A stretch of 64,000 nucleotides of DNA from Gordius sp. MW1 (lineage: Eukaryota; Nematomorpha; Gordioida; Gordea; Gordiidae), in assembly GCA_964036665.1 (NCBI GenBank), contig OZ038528.1, positions 21,501,245-21,565,244 on the forward strand. The letters are read 5' to 3'. Of this stretch, positions 37,508 to 48,905 are shown in pieces. Position numbers and translations under genes: made by a program. The notes below the pieces were generated by a model. The model saw nothing but the letters and a program-made list of their open reading frames with translations. It did no database searches and had not been told where the DNA came from. Positions within the stretch are counted from its first letter, which is position 1, and each line of letters begins with the position of its first letter.

Positions 37508-39620
37508 TTAATTATTCATGCAGAAAAGTAGTGAGGCGTTATAAAGAGGGTTGTAGGTTCGGGTAAGAGATGCTTCGCAGCTTAACTTCTTCCTTAGAAA
37601 GGAAGAAATTGCTATAATGCTTGGGGATAGACAATATTTTTGGTCATATTTACAAATATATTTGATGGATTTAACGGAGTTACAATACTCAACGTTGATG
37701 TGAGCTTTGTATAAATTTAAGAGCAGAGGACTATATGGAACAACCCATCGGTTGTCCACCTCGACCGTGGCATTGCGTATGGTGATGGTTGCTACGTTAC
37801 CACCATCTTCTATTGATCTTCTTTTGTACAAAGGGTATCCATCGTTGCCGGTAATTGTATTGCATACTAAGCTTCGAGGATATCGCTTTGAGCATTTGCC
37901 GTCTATCATGCATGGCGATCTTGGATTAAGTGTTCCGCAAGGGCCGTGTATCATATTTTTTGTAACAATTTGGTACAAATCGTTATCTAAGTTGGGGTCG
38001 GGAATTTCAGCAGATATTAAAGCGTCGATTTGGTTTGACGTAATCTTGCTATATAGCCATATGAGTATATGGGCATGAGGCAAACCTCTCTTTTGCCATT
38101 CGACTGAATACATCCAGCAACGCACAGACCCAAATACCTCATGCTTAACAATGAGATTAATCATTGATTTAAGTTTTTGCTGGAAAACACGGGTGTTAAT
38201 GTCATGCCTATCGAGAGGTAATTGACCAGGAAACAAAAGGTCTTTTATGTCGTCCCACGCGGGGTTGCATGTAAAAGTTATAAATAGGTCCGGACGACCG
38301 TATTTACGAACATACGCAATTGAATCTTGAGCGTATTCATGCATATGGCGTGGACTTCCTGTATAAAATGAAGGCAAAATGGTTAATCTCCCAACGTTAA
38401 TGGTATTAGTTACGAAGAGCCACTCGCAAATGGATATATTCTTCTGAGCGAAGTTTAGTCTGATTTAAACGGATGTATAGCAAACGCTCCGATTCAATTT
38501 TGGCATACATATCCACGATGTATTGGTGGAATAATTGCCGGCATTTTAAAATAAAATTGTCCCCGTCAGCTCGAATCATTATTCTGTATGAGTAATAGTT
38601 CATAGCGCTGCATTTTGAGTTTGTAGGTTCGCCATTGATTGGATTTATCATCTTAACGTTAAAGTGATATCCGTCAGCACCATCCCAAAATATAATTGGA
38701 TATTGTAGGGGGCCATAGCAGCGATGAGTATCAGAAACTTTTGTCAAAGCAATGTTTCTCCTATGAAGCACAATGTCTCTAGGTTGAAATTGATCCCCAA
38801 CTATAACAATGGCGACTTCATGTATAGTTGGGGCATAAAATCTTCTCCCATGTTTTCCCGGAGGAGTTTTGTCAGCATGAATGACTATTTTGTGGGTATC
38901 TGAAGGCATTATGTCCAGTGCAGTTTTGAATAAACGCACTAAATTATTATTAGCATGAAGCAGCAACTGAAGCTGTGAAACGATGGATCTTTTTAAACCG
39001 CTAAAAATGTCGAGGCGTGCACCTAATTCTATCTCATCATCTCCGATAAAATATAGTTGTAGGAACTTATGTTGCCCTTCTGGCAATGGAAGGAGGTAGC
39101 CGGCATTATGATAAATTTGACCTTTTACCTTGAATGTAGGCATGAATTGTGCGGTTACAACATCAGCGCCAAACGACGTCATTTGGAAACAGGAGTTGTA
39201 TTTCTTGATGTTAGATAGAAAATGTTTAGAGTCAGTGGTATAACCAGCCAGCAATGTTTTTAATGGCTCAGGCGGTTCTGCAAGGTGAGGCAGTTTAACT
39301 TTTCAGGCTGCGCAACACATTCCAGTCGTTTCTCCAGCAAATTTCAAGGCATTGCAATGAGGACACACAATATACATAGTACCAATGAGAACATGGCGAC
39401 GTAAACTTTCAATATTAGATGGGTAAGAAAATGCTAGGCGGTTGCCTGCGGGTAATGGCTGAGCACATGAAGGTGGCTGAGGCAGAGTTGCAGACTGTTG
39501 TAGTTCATTTTAAAGCTCAAGAGCACGCAATCGCGCACTCGATCCGTATTTCGTGTTTTACGTCCAATAGATGTTTTCTTGGGGCGCATGAATCTAAAGT
39601 CGATATACTAAGAAAATGAA
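37508..39620 (-). pseudogene. Helitron Rep (HUH endonuclease) N-terminal half, broken
   Basis: Minus-strand reading gives the Helitron replicase N-terminus: the zinc motif CPHCNALKFAGETTGMCCA (near 39330) and the Helitron N-like domain HNAGYLLPLPEGQHKFLQLY (near 39110). The Rep block follows, with GRPDLFITFTCNPAW, EWQKRGLPHAHILIWL (the HUH motif) and KYICKYDQK (the catalytic tyrosine region). Damage includes an in-frame TGA in place of the usual glycine after GMCCAA, a TAA upstream in the N-terminus, and a break between 38406 and 38377. The reading ends without the helicase half expected of a complete RepHel, so this copy cannot be autonomous. Confidence 0.92.
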
Positions 39621-39859
39621 AAATACATAAATAAGTCGAATTTTTTTTAAAGTAAAACTTGTTTTTATTAAATGAAACTTTGTATGCTAAAAAATTATTA
39701 AAGTAAAAATGTAGTGTAATAATAGTATAATGTTTCCCTATGTATTAAAAACATTCAATAGTATTTTACAAAGATAAGTTTAAAGTTTGAAGTTTTAATC
39801 AAATATGGTTAAAAAGATATAACAAATTTAAATGTGGGGTAAAAAATACCATAGAAATG

Positions 39860-42150
39860 CTCTTAGTTTGGAAAAATATTTCTAATATAAAATTGTTAAG
39901 GTTACTTAAACAGCAGTGATTTCAGTTGTTTCTAATGCATAATGTGTTGTGTTCTTGGGTTTAGACTTTTCAGAAATATAAGGCAACATATGGAGAAATT
40001 ATTTGTAATATCTTGAAGTGGGCTGTTTTTATTAAATGAAACTTTGTATGCTAAAAAATTATTAAAATAAAAATGTAGTGTAATAAAATTGAGGTTACTT
40101 AAACAGCAGTGATTTCAGTTGTTTCTAATGCATGATGTGTTGTGTTCTTGGGTTTAGACTTTTTAGAAATATAAGGCAACATATGGAGAAATTATTTGTA
40201 ATATCTTGAAGTGGGCTGTTTTTATTAAATGAAACTTTGTATGCTAAAAAATTATTAAAGTAAAAATGTAGTGTAATAAAATTGAGGTTACTAACAGCAG
40301 TGATTTCAGTTGTTTCTAATGCATGATGTGTTGTGTTCTTGAGTTTAGACTTTTCAGAAATATAAGGCAACATATGGAGAAATTATTTGTAATATCTTGA
40401 AGTGGGCTATTAAAGCAAAAATGTAGTGTAATAAAATTGAGGTTACTTAAACAGCAGTGATTTCAGTTGTTTCTAATGCATAATGTGTTGTGTTCTTGGG
40501 TTTAGACTTTTTAGACTTTTCAGAAATATAAGGCAACATATGGAGAAATTATTTGTAATATCTTGAAGGGGGCTTAAAAAATTATTAAAGCAAAAATGTA
40601 GTGTAATAAAATTGAAGTTACTTAAACAGCAGTGATTTCAGTTGTTTCTAATGCATGATGTGTTGTGTTTTGGGTTTAGACTTTTCAGAAATATAAGGCA
40701 ACATATGGAGAAATTATTTGTAATATCTTGAAGTGGGCTTAAAAAATTATTAAAGCAAAAATGTAGTGTAATAAAATTGAGGTTACTTAAACAGCAGTGA
40801 TTTCAGTTGTTTCTAATGCATGATGTGTTGTGTTCTTGGGTTTAGACTTTTCAGAAATATAAGGCAACATATGGAGAAATTATTTGTAATATCTTGAAGT
40901 GGGCTTAAAAAATTATTAAAGCAAAAATGTAGTGTAATAAAATTGAGGTTACTTAAACAGCAGTGATTTCAGTTGTTTCTAATGCATGATGTGTTGTGTT
41001 CTTGGGTTTAGACTTTTCAGAAATATAAGGCAACATATGGAGAAATTATTTGTAATATCTTGAAGTGGGCTGTTTTTATTAAATGAAACTTTGTATGCTA
41101 AAAAATTATTAAAGTAAAAATGTAGTGTAATAAAATTGAGGTTACTAACAGCAGTGATTTCAGTTGTTTCTAATGCATGATGTGTTGTGTTCTTGAGTTT
41201 AGACTTTTCAGAAATATAAGGCAACATATGGAAAAATTATTTGTAATATCTTGAAGTCGGCTATTAAAGCAAAAATGTAGTGTAATAAAATTGAGGTTAC
41301 TTAAACAGCAGTGATTTCAGTTGTTTCTAATGCATAATGTGTTGTGTTCTTGGGTTTAGACTTTTTAGACTTTTCAGAAATATAAGGCAACATATGGAGA
41401 AATTATTTGTAATATCTTGAAGTGGGCTTAAAAAATTATTAAAGCAAAAATGTAGTGTAATAAAATTGAAGTTACTTAAACAGCAGTGATTTCAGTTGTT
41501 TCTAATGCATGATGTGTTGTGTTCTTGGGTTTAGACTTTTCAGAAATATAAGGCAACATATGGAGAAATTATTTGTAATATCTTGAAGTGGGCTTAAAAA
41601 ATTATTAAAGCAAAAATGTAGTGTAATAAAATTGAGGTTACTTAAACAGCAGTGATTTCAGTTGTTTCTAATGCATGATGTGTTGTGTTCTTGGGTTTAG
41701 ACTTTTCAGAAATATAAGGCAACATATGGAGAAATTATTTGTAATATCTTGAAGTGGGCTTAAAAAATTATTAAAGCAAAAATGTAGTGTAATAAAATTG
41801 AGGTTACTTAAACAGCAGTGATTTCAGTTGTTTCTAATGCATGATGTGTTGTGTTCTTGGGTTTAGACTTTTCAGAAATATAAGGCAACATATGGAGAAA
41901 TTATTTGTAATATCTTGAAGTGGGCTGTTTTTATTAAATGAAACTTTGTATGCTAAAAAATTATTAAAGTAAAAATGTAGTGTAATAAAATTGAGGTCAC
42001 TTAAACAGCAGTGATTTCAGTTGTTTCTAATGCATGATGTGTTGTGTTCTTGGGTTTAGACTTTTTAGACTTTTCAGAAATATAAGCCAACATATGGAGA
42101 AATTATTTGTAATATCTTGAAGTGGGCTGTTTTTATTAAATGAAACTTTG
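39860..42150. repeat. Satellite array, 13 monomers, five-monomer higher-order repeat
   Basis: The marker CAGCAGTGATTTCAG occurs at 39911, 40104, 40295, 40452, 40627, 40792, 40958, 41149, 41306, 41481, 41647, 41813 and 42006. Spacings are 193, 191, 157, 175, 165, 166, 191, 157, 175, 166, 166 and 193. Monomer lengths differ mainly by presence of a TTTTTATTAAATGAAAC block and a duplicated TTTAGACTTT. The order repeats with a period of 854-855 bp, with diagnostic variants (GGTTACTAACAG, TTCTTGAGTTTAG) at the same place in each block. The array lies upstream of the Rep reading frame within the Helitron. Confidence 0.95.
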
Positions 42151-42615
42151 TACTCTTGATGCGCGCTTTGATTATTATAACAATATTTTCACGTCAAACG
42201 TTTAGATACGGAAACCTTTAACAGAGCACGCGTCTTTTTTATATTATAAAATTTTGATGTTTTACGGTTTTTAATTATTTAGTTGTAACAGATATATATA
42301 TAATGTAAAAAATAACCCAAAGGTGAATAAAAATAGTAAAATATGTGACAAAAGATTAGTAGAAAAACATTAAAACTATGAGCACAACTCTAACATAAAA
42401 TAATAATCGAGATAAGCGTTGTAGCTGACGTCCGCTAGATGGCAGTATAGACTACCAAAAAACATGGTTCCCGCTGTCGCAGGTTGATAAAAAGTATCTA
42501 TAAACCATCTACAATGCTAAGGCAATAATCTGGCCAAATTTGGTGGCAATCGGTTGAGAACTTTAAAAGTTATTAGCGTACAAAAAAACGGGACTTAGAT
42601 TTTTATATATATAGA

Positions 42616-43179
42616 TATAGATAATAATGGCAACAGTCTTATTATATATCAAGACTTTTCAATTTAAAAATTAAGCAAAACGTAATTATTACCTCTAATT
42701 CATTAGCGGAAAGGCTGGATTTATGAGCCTGTGTATTGATTTTTTTTACAAAAATATAACTTGATTACAAAATGCCTCTCATTTAAATATCAGAATATCA
42801 AAAATTGGATAAAATTTATTCGATTATTAGTTACTATATTTGAATTTAATATCTAGGCAACATAGTAATTATTTAAAAGTTGTGATAGAGGCGATTAATG
42901 ACCAAAAAACAATTTATAAGAGTTCCTTAAATATTTGCTGACTCATTAAAAATAGGAATTGGGCTTTTTGAGGTAATAAATATAAAATTGGAGAAAACAT
43001 ATATAATGGCTATGTGACATCCAGATCCAGGTATCATGCGGGGTATTCGGAAATGGTGACAGAATCTTTGTTTTAGTTATTTCTTTTTCTTTAAATATAT
43101 ATATCAATTGGTTAAGGATTTTATTTTATATTAAAATCTACTAATTTTTAAACCAATTATGCAAAATATTTCCGGCCCT
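42616..43179. other. Non-coding spacer
   Basis: Nothing recognised between the Helitron 5' end and the interspersed repeat. Confidence 0.4.
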
Positions 43180-43960
43180 AGGGCGTGTTTGGAAATTAGA
43201 AGATTTCCCCTAAAAAAACTAATCCAATTTTAAAAATAAAGGAGGAGCACACTAATGTTATACAAATTTAATAATCGAGTTAATAATTTAATTTTTAAAT
43301 GTATAAACTTGCTTATTCAAACTTATTTTAGAATTCTTGTTTTCTAAAAATTAATTTTTATACTCTTCATGATTTGGTAAATTAATTTATGTAGTCTACT
43401 TTTATATGACTCAACTTCATTAAAGCGAATATAGTTAGCATAGCAAAATTAAAATAATTGACATGCGAATGGCTTATCGGGCCGGGCATGGATGGTCTTT
43501 TGGTTTAAAAGAATTAGGGGCCGGGCTTGAACGAGAAGGTAACGAAACGGGCTCAGGTCTAGCCTAGCTATAAGTAGGCCCAGGTTGTTAAATTATTTAA
43601 ATAATATTTTTATTTAAATCTTTTGTGTATTTTTCATGACGTTTCTCAAATTTTTTAATTATATAATTTATACAAACATGATTTAATCTATTTTTTTCCT
43701 CGTCATCTATTCATTAGAGATCCGGAAAGTTTTACTTTTTAATACTAACAAAACTAGGTATTTTTTGAATTGAACAATAAATGATTGTTTTAATATTGAC
43801 AAAATATTTGTATCTAAAAAGGCAGCAAAATAAAATATTTTTTAAGGCGAGGCCCGTGCTTTGCAGAAAATTAGCGGGCCGGGCTCACGCATATAATTTA
43901 ATCTCAACGGGCCCGGCCTTGGTCCAGGTTTCTTAATTTTTTGTACTGGTGAGCCAATTA
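43180..43960 (+). repeat. Interspersed repeat, copy 2
   Basis: Homologous in block order to 29565-29990 and longer at the right, where AGCGGGCCGGGCTCACG and CGGGCCCGGCCTTGG occur. Ends and class are not defined. Confidence 0.6.
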
Positions 43961-45839
43961 AGCCTAAAAGGTTCTATCTCTAGTTCAAGCAATGGCTTTG
44001 GTTGGCATATTCAGAAACATTAAAAGCAAATCACTGCAATTTGCGTCTTGGAAGAAAAATCACAGTTTGAATTGGGTCACAAAAGTTAAATAATTGAACT
44101 GTTAAGGCTTTTTTCAAGAAAATCAAAATACAGTAGATATTATTAATGCATTTTTTTTTATCAAAAACACATCGTAGAACTAAACCAAATTTTTGATACA
44201 AATTTACCTTTCTGTCCCATCCCTCCTGGGCAACCCTGTCTAGGTCACTGGTGTGTATAATCTAAAAAAAAAATTTCATGAGATTATTTATAAAATTTTT
44301 TTAAACCTCCTCCCTTTAGGCAATCCTGCCTACCCCAATAAAATAAGTACATCTGTACCTACTCATCTACAGAATAATATTAAGTACAAGTTTATATGGC
44401 TGTCAAGAGCAAAGTGACAAATATTTTAGTCTATAGTGGATTTTAATGCCTCAGTCCTCCTACGCCATTTGATATATTTGTTTAAGTAGTGCTAAAGTAT
44501 ATCTACATTGGCTATTAAATATGGGCATTATCTGTACCTTTTGTTTTTATAAAAAATTGGTTAAATTGACTTGCACAATTAATTATCTATAAGCTTGTTT
44601 TTAACAAATGTAGGACCTATATGACCTTTAAAATAATGGCAAAATAGCAAGAGTAAGTAAGTAAGTAAGTTTGCCGCGAAGACGCCCGAGTGATTCATTC
44701 GTTCAATTGGAGGAAAATTTGAATTTTAGATTCAGACTTGTAAATTGTTAATTATAAAATATTTAAACAAATTTTTAATTGCTATTGATCAGCATTAGGA
44801 TTAGTTTTAATATTTAATAATTGTTATGTAAATTTAATTTGACATTTAATCTTAAAATTTAATACCTCAATTTTGTAATTTGTATTTTGAGAGCTTAGCT
44901 AATAGGTTTCAAGTCTTTAAAGGGTTGTAACCATCAGAGTTTTTATAAATAATTTATTAATTTTCCTTTAATATAGTTAAATATGAAATAATTAAGATAT
45001 AACAATTTTATAAATTTAAGCTTAAAGAAAATGAATTATATCTTTGTCATTATCTTTATATAAAAATGTTTAATATGCAAATAATTATCCTTAATATAAA
45101 ATATTGAAATAACAGTTTATTTTGTTTTATATGAAATCTACTCTTGGATTAATGCAAAATATAATTTAAATTTATTTAATTAACTTTTGTATGAATGTAA
45201 TAAAATTAAATATAACAATTTGAACAAATTAATTGCAACATTTAGACTTACTTAAACATGACTACTAAAATACATTAAGTTAATTAGTTTATTTGTTTTT
45301 ATCAATTTAAAAAGATGACTAAAGATATTATTTTATTACCATTCAAATTTCAAAAACAATTATATAAAATTTTGGTAATTAAAATTTGCATTTGCTTTAT
45401 AAATATTTTGTTAAAATTGCAATTATATTTGATTATGTTTTTATAAAGATAAATTTTAAATCACTTATTAAAAGCTCTCAAAATTAGTCATCTTTTTACA
45501 TTTTATATTAATTTAAATTTGCCATTTAAATAATGGGCAAGATGGAAATACATAACCAAACCAAAACGGCGCAGGTATATAATTAACCCACCCCCCTACA
45601 TTAAAAAAAGCTTTGATACATTGTAATATTTGTTTAAGGCTATTTTTTACATGTAATAATACCGTGAGAACCGGAAATCAAAATATGATAACTAGACACG
45701 AAAATTAAATTTACTTGCCATAACTTATTAAAAATAAATTTTGAGATTTTAAAATTTATATTAAGAACCCATTTTTGACCAAAATCTAAAAAGGGGACAG
45801 ATTTGCGACCTATCTTATAACTTCTTCAATTATCTTATT
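43961..45839. other. Non-coding, minor repeats
   Basis: No gene. Two direct copies of a CCTCC...GGCAA(C/T)CCTG(T/C)CTA block lie at about 44225 and 44312. A short (GTAA)n microsatellite is at 44653-44670. Confidence 0.45.
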
Positions 45840-47038
45840 AATTGCTATGCAATTTATGGGCTTGCTTTTGGTTGTCCGTCCGTCTTTTGTCCATCTTGTA
45901 ATTTTTGCATAATTGTGAACTTAAGCTTCTGTAAGAGATTTTTATTTCGCTTTTTTAAATAAATAAAAATATTTAAAATTTTAATTCTTTTGTAACCGAA
46001 CATTAGCGGGCTTTGTTGGACCTTGCTAATAGCTAATCCCGGCCCGAGCCCGTTTTCCAACCAGACCCGGTCCCTAATTTAAAATAAAGCCCGGTCTTTT
46101 GTGCCCCTCTCTAACTCTTTATTTGAACCTTTTACAAAATACTATATCAGTAAAAACGGTGTGTTAAACTTAAAATATTAAAAATAAAGGTGGGCACTAA
46201 TATGAACTGAATTTTTGCAAAAAAACCAACAAACTTTTAATTAAATATCACAAAAACGATGGTAAATTTTAGCCTTCAACAAAGTGAAACTTTTTCATGG
46301 TTAAGTTGCTGCCTGTAAAAATTTGTTTTTAAAATGTCACTTCAATATGTCAGCGTAGGAAAATGATATTTGACTAGCTTAATGTTCGCCCAAGGCTCTT
46401 GCCTTCCCGTTAAAATGTTAAATTTATGAATTTTTCACATCAAACCCTACCTTGCTCCCCTCCTTTAAAATGTCAAAACTGATGTAATTTAAAAGTAATT
46501 ACTTTCATCTAACTCAAAGAAAAAATTCTCAATTTCGTGTTAAAGCTGTATTTTAAGAAAGTGATTGATTAAAAATTTAATCTTTTCCCTGTTACCAAAT
46601 TATGAGCAATTGAAGCCCGGAATTAATTATCCCCAATTTTAATCACAATTTTTAAAATTAGGGGGAACCAAAGTGTTTTTCGTGAATAATTTGATTTTTA
46701 TTAACCAGGATGTAATGCTCTGCATTATATAATTGCGCCAGTTTTGCAATTACCCGTTATAAAGTAACAACCTATACAAGCTGCCAGAAAAATTTATATA
46801 TTAAGGTAATCAGGCGGGCCCAAAAACAATAATGGGGTTTTAACTCGGGGAGGTCGAAAAAATTAAAGCCAAACAGCGGTCATTAACTAGTCTTATGCGA
46901 AAGCAAAGTAATAGCCTTTTCCAGAAGCATAAGTCCACAGCTATTAAAAACCCATATAAATTTCCATATTAAAAAATTGGACAGGACAGGACGGACGCAT
47001 GGGCAATTAAAAGTTAGCCCATAAATTGCATAGCAATT
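45840..47038. mobile_element. TIR element with AATTGCTATGCAATT ends
   Basis: The left end AATTGCTATGCAATTTATGG and the right end CCATAAATTGCATAGCAATT (preceded by GC on the inside of each) are inverted copies. Both are followed inward by GTCCGTCC / GGACGGAC repeats and TTGTCC / GGACA blocks. Related ends lie at 61930-61997 and perhaps 771-788. The element is 1199 bp and contains a CCCG-rich patch (46020-46100) like the hAT derivatives. No coding region is recognised. The target duplication is ambiguous because the flanks (ATTA / AATA) are themselves palindromic. Confidence 0.75.
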
Positions 47039-47235
47039 AATATTTTTCCGTCTACAACACACCGATCATTGGTATCTCTAAATCTAGAGGGGGGCCCGAG
47101 AAGGCTGTGGGATCGTAGTAGGCTTTTAGTGTAGGGGCCTTAGACTAGATAGACTGCTCATGGCATATGTTGCATATGGGTAATTGTGTGTCTAATTTTC
47201 CTCCATTTTGAAGAGTGTATTTGGTGTATTTTAAC

Positions 47236-48378
47236 TAGTGATGCGGAAAAACCGAGAAAAATCTCGGTCTCGTCTCGTCTCGTCTCGAAAAACCGAGACG
47301 AGACGAGACGAGAATTTGAAAAATGGAGTCGAGATCGAGACGAGAATTTTGATGTCGAGACGAGACGATACGAGATTTTCTCGGCGAGATCTCGACTTTT
47401 TATTGATCGTTAGATTTTAGTAAATTATTGTGTATTTTAATTTACATTTAAGGTATTAAGTGTAAATCAATATGTATGGAATATATTTAATATTAAAAAA
47501 ATTCACAAGTGTAGTAAATATTATATATTTTTGCAAAAAAAATAAAATTTGGCAATCATTTACCTAAGTATGGTTGATTTTTGTCATACATTTAAATACG
47601 TACTCTTTAATTTAAAGTTTAAAACCTTATGTTCTTAATTCTATAAAAATGCTGCTTTTATTGTTGTTTTACAACGTTTTAATTTCTGCAACTAGTTATC
47701 AATTCTATAAATAATAATAACATCATTAAATGTCACTCGCATAAACATGCAATAAACACTATGGGCTATAACTGATGATGGTTATATTAATGGACTTAAA
47801 CGTTTGCCTTAAATATGTTAAGGTCTACTTTGAATCATTAGCAAAGGTTAATAAAGGGTCTCATTTTGCTCACTTATGCAACTATATCAACTATAAGCGA
47901 ACTTATAATTTTCGAAGTCCATTTATAGTTGACAGACACAGTGAATTTGATGCAAATATTATAATTTGCTAGAACAATAAAATTTAATCTTTTATATTTC
48001 AAATTTATTTATAGTTTTTTTAGTCTGCACTTTTTATAGAAAATGTTATCTTTATGAGTTAATTCATATCTTTATATTGTCAATGAGATGTCGTGTCCCG
48101 CTAAATCTTTAAAAAGTTTGTGTATTAAAGTTTTTCCAAAAATATAAAATTTGCCATTTGGATTTTTGAACACTTATTTATATTTTTAATAAAATAGGAG
48201 AAATTTTTATTCCGTATATATTTTTTTTTAAAAGTCGAGACGAGACGAGAATTCTCGTCGAGACGAGACCGAGATTTTTCTAGACCGAGACGAGACGAGA
48301 TCGAGATTTTCCTAATCGCTCCCGAGACGAGACGAGATTTTGTATTCGAGACCGAGACGAGACGAGATCGAAACACTA
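47236..48378. mobile_element. hAT-type element with CGAGACGAGA subterminal repeats
   Basis: A 1143-bp element starting TAGTGATGCGG and ending CGAAACACTA, flanked by a perfect 8-bp duplication ATTTTAAC (47228-47235 and 48379-48386). Both ends carry long runs of (TCTCG/CGAGA)n in opposite orientation (47258-47400 and 48235-48365). These create Arg/Ser-rich artificial open frames that should not be taken as genes. The core is AT-rich and non-coding. Confidence 0.92.
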
Positions 48379-48386
48379 ATTTTAAC

Positions 48387-48770
48387 CATGTAATTTTGCC
48401 CTATAACAGTCAATTTAACTTCCTCACTAGTTTATAAATTAAAAAAAACGTCAATAAATTAATATTATACAAAATATTGATGGCACTATATTATTAAACA
48501 AACTTTAATCGCAGTTTTTACATTTTTGATCTTTTTTTTTAAATGATATTTGTTTTAAGATGCTGTTTTTGATATCTACCCACTTTAATATTTTTTTATT
48601 TACCTTTTTAAAATTATTTAATTTGCGAAAATTACTAATTTCTATATGCTCACACACAACGTTACAATCCTCGTTTCAAAATGGTGGAAAAAAGGGTACA
48701 CATTTTGTGCGTTGATGAGCAGTCTATTTAGTCTATGGTTGGGGCGCTTTGGGACCTATTGGCTAGTGTT
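48387..48770. other. Non-coding spacer
   Basis: AT-rich; nothing recognised. Confidence 0.4.
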
Positions 48771-48905
48771 GTAAAATTTTTGTTTGGTCGCCCATTGGTT
48801 TATCTAAGACAACGGTTGATCCTGGTCTGTTTTTAAAATTTCGACTAAGCCTAACGGTTGACTGAGAAAAATAGACCAAAAACCCTTTGTACTGTTTGTG
48901 TTTTT

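Larger units (their letters stand above)
37049..42615 (-). mobile_element. Helitron, internally rearranged, with satellite cargo
   Basis: Read on the minus strand, the 5' end is TCTATATATATAAAAATC (TC start) at 42615. The 3' end is at 37049, where a GC-rich hairpin-like segment (GCCAAAGCAACGCTTGGC) is followed by GGGCACAG and CTAG. On the plus strand the left border is A-CTAG and the right border GA-T, consistent with insertion between A and T. The inside holds a Rep/HUH coding region without the usual PIF1-type helicase, and a large tandem repeat array. A block of about 87 bp (37234-37320 and 42506-42592) is repeated in direct orientation near both ends. Confidence 0.9.

Noticed and set aside
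37707..38078. Plus-strand open frame of 123 codons
   Set aside because: Antisense shadow of the Helitron Rep region, which has clear HUH motifs on the minus strand.
40125..41227. Two identical 82-codon open frames
   Set aside because: They are satellite monomers repeated one higher-order period (854 bp) apart, not duplicated genes.
39860..42150. CRISPR-like regularly spaced repeats
   Set aside because: Monomers are contiguous and similar throughout with no unique spacers, in a eukaryotic Helitron.
47186..47420. Arg/Ser-rich open frames that look like an SR-protein exon
   Set aside because: They are translations of the (CGAGA)n subterminal repeat of the hAT element at 47236-48378.
48125..48376. 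Minus-strand Arg/Ser-rich open frame
   Set aside because: Same (CGAGA)n repeat at the other end of that element.
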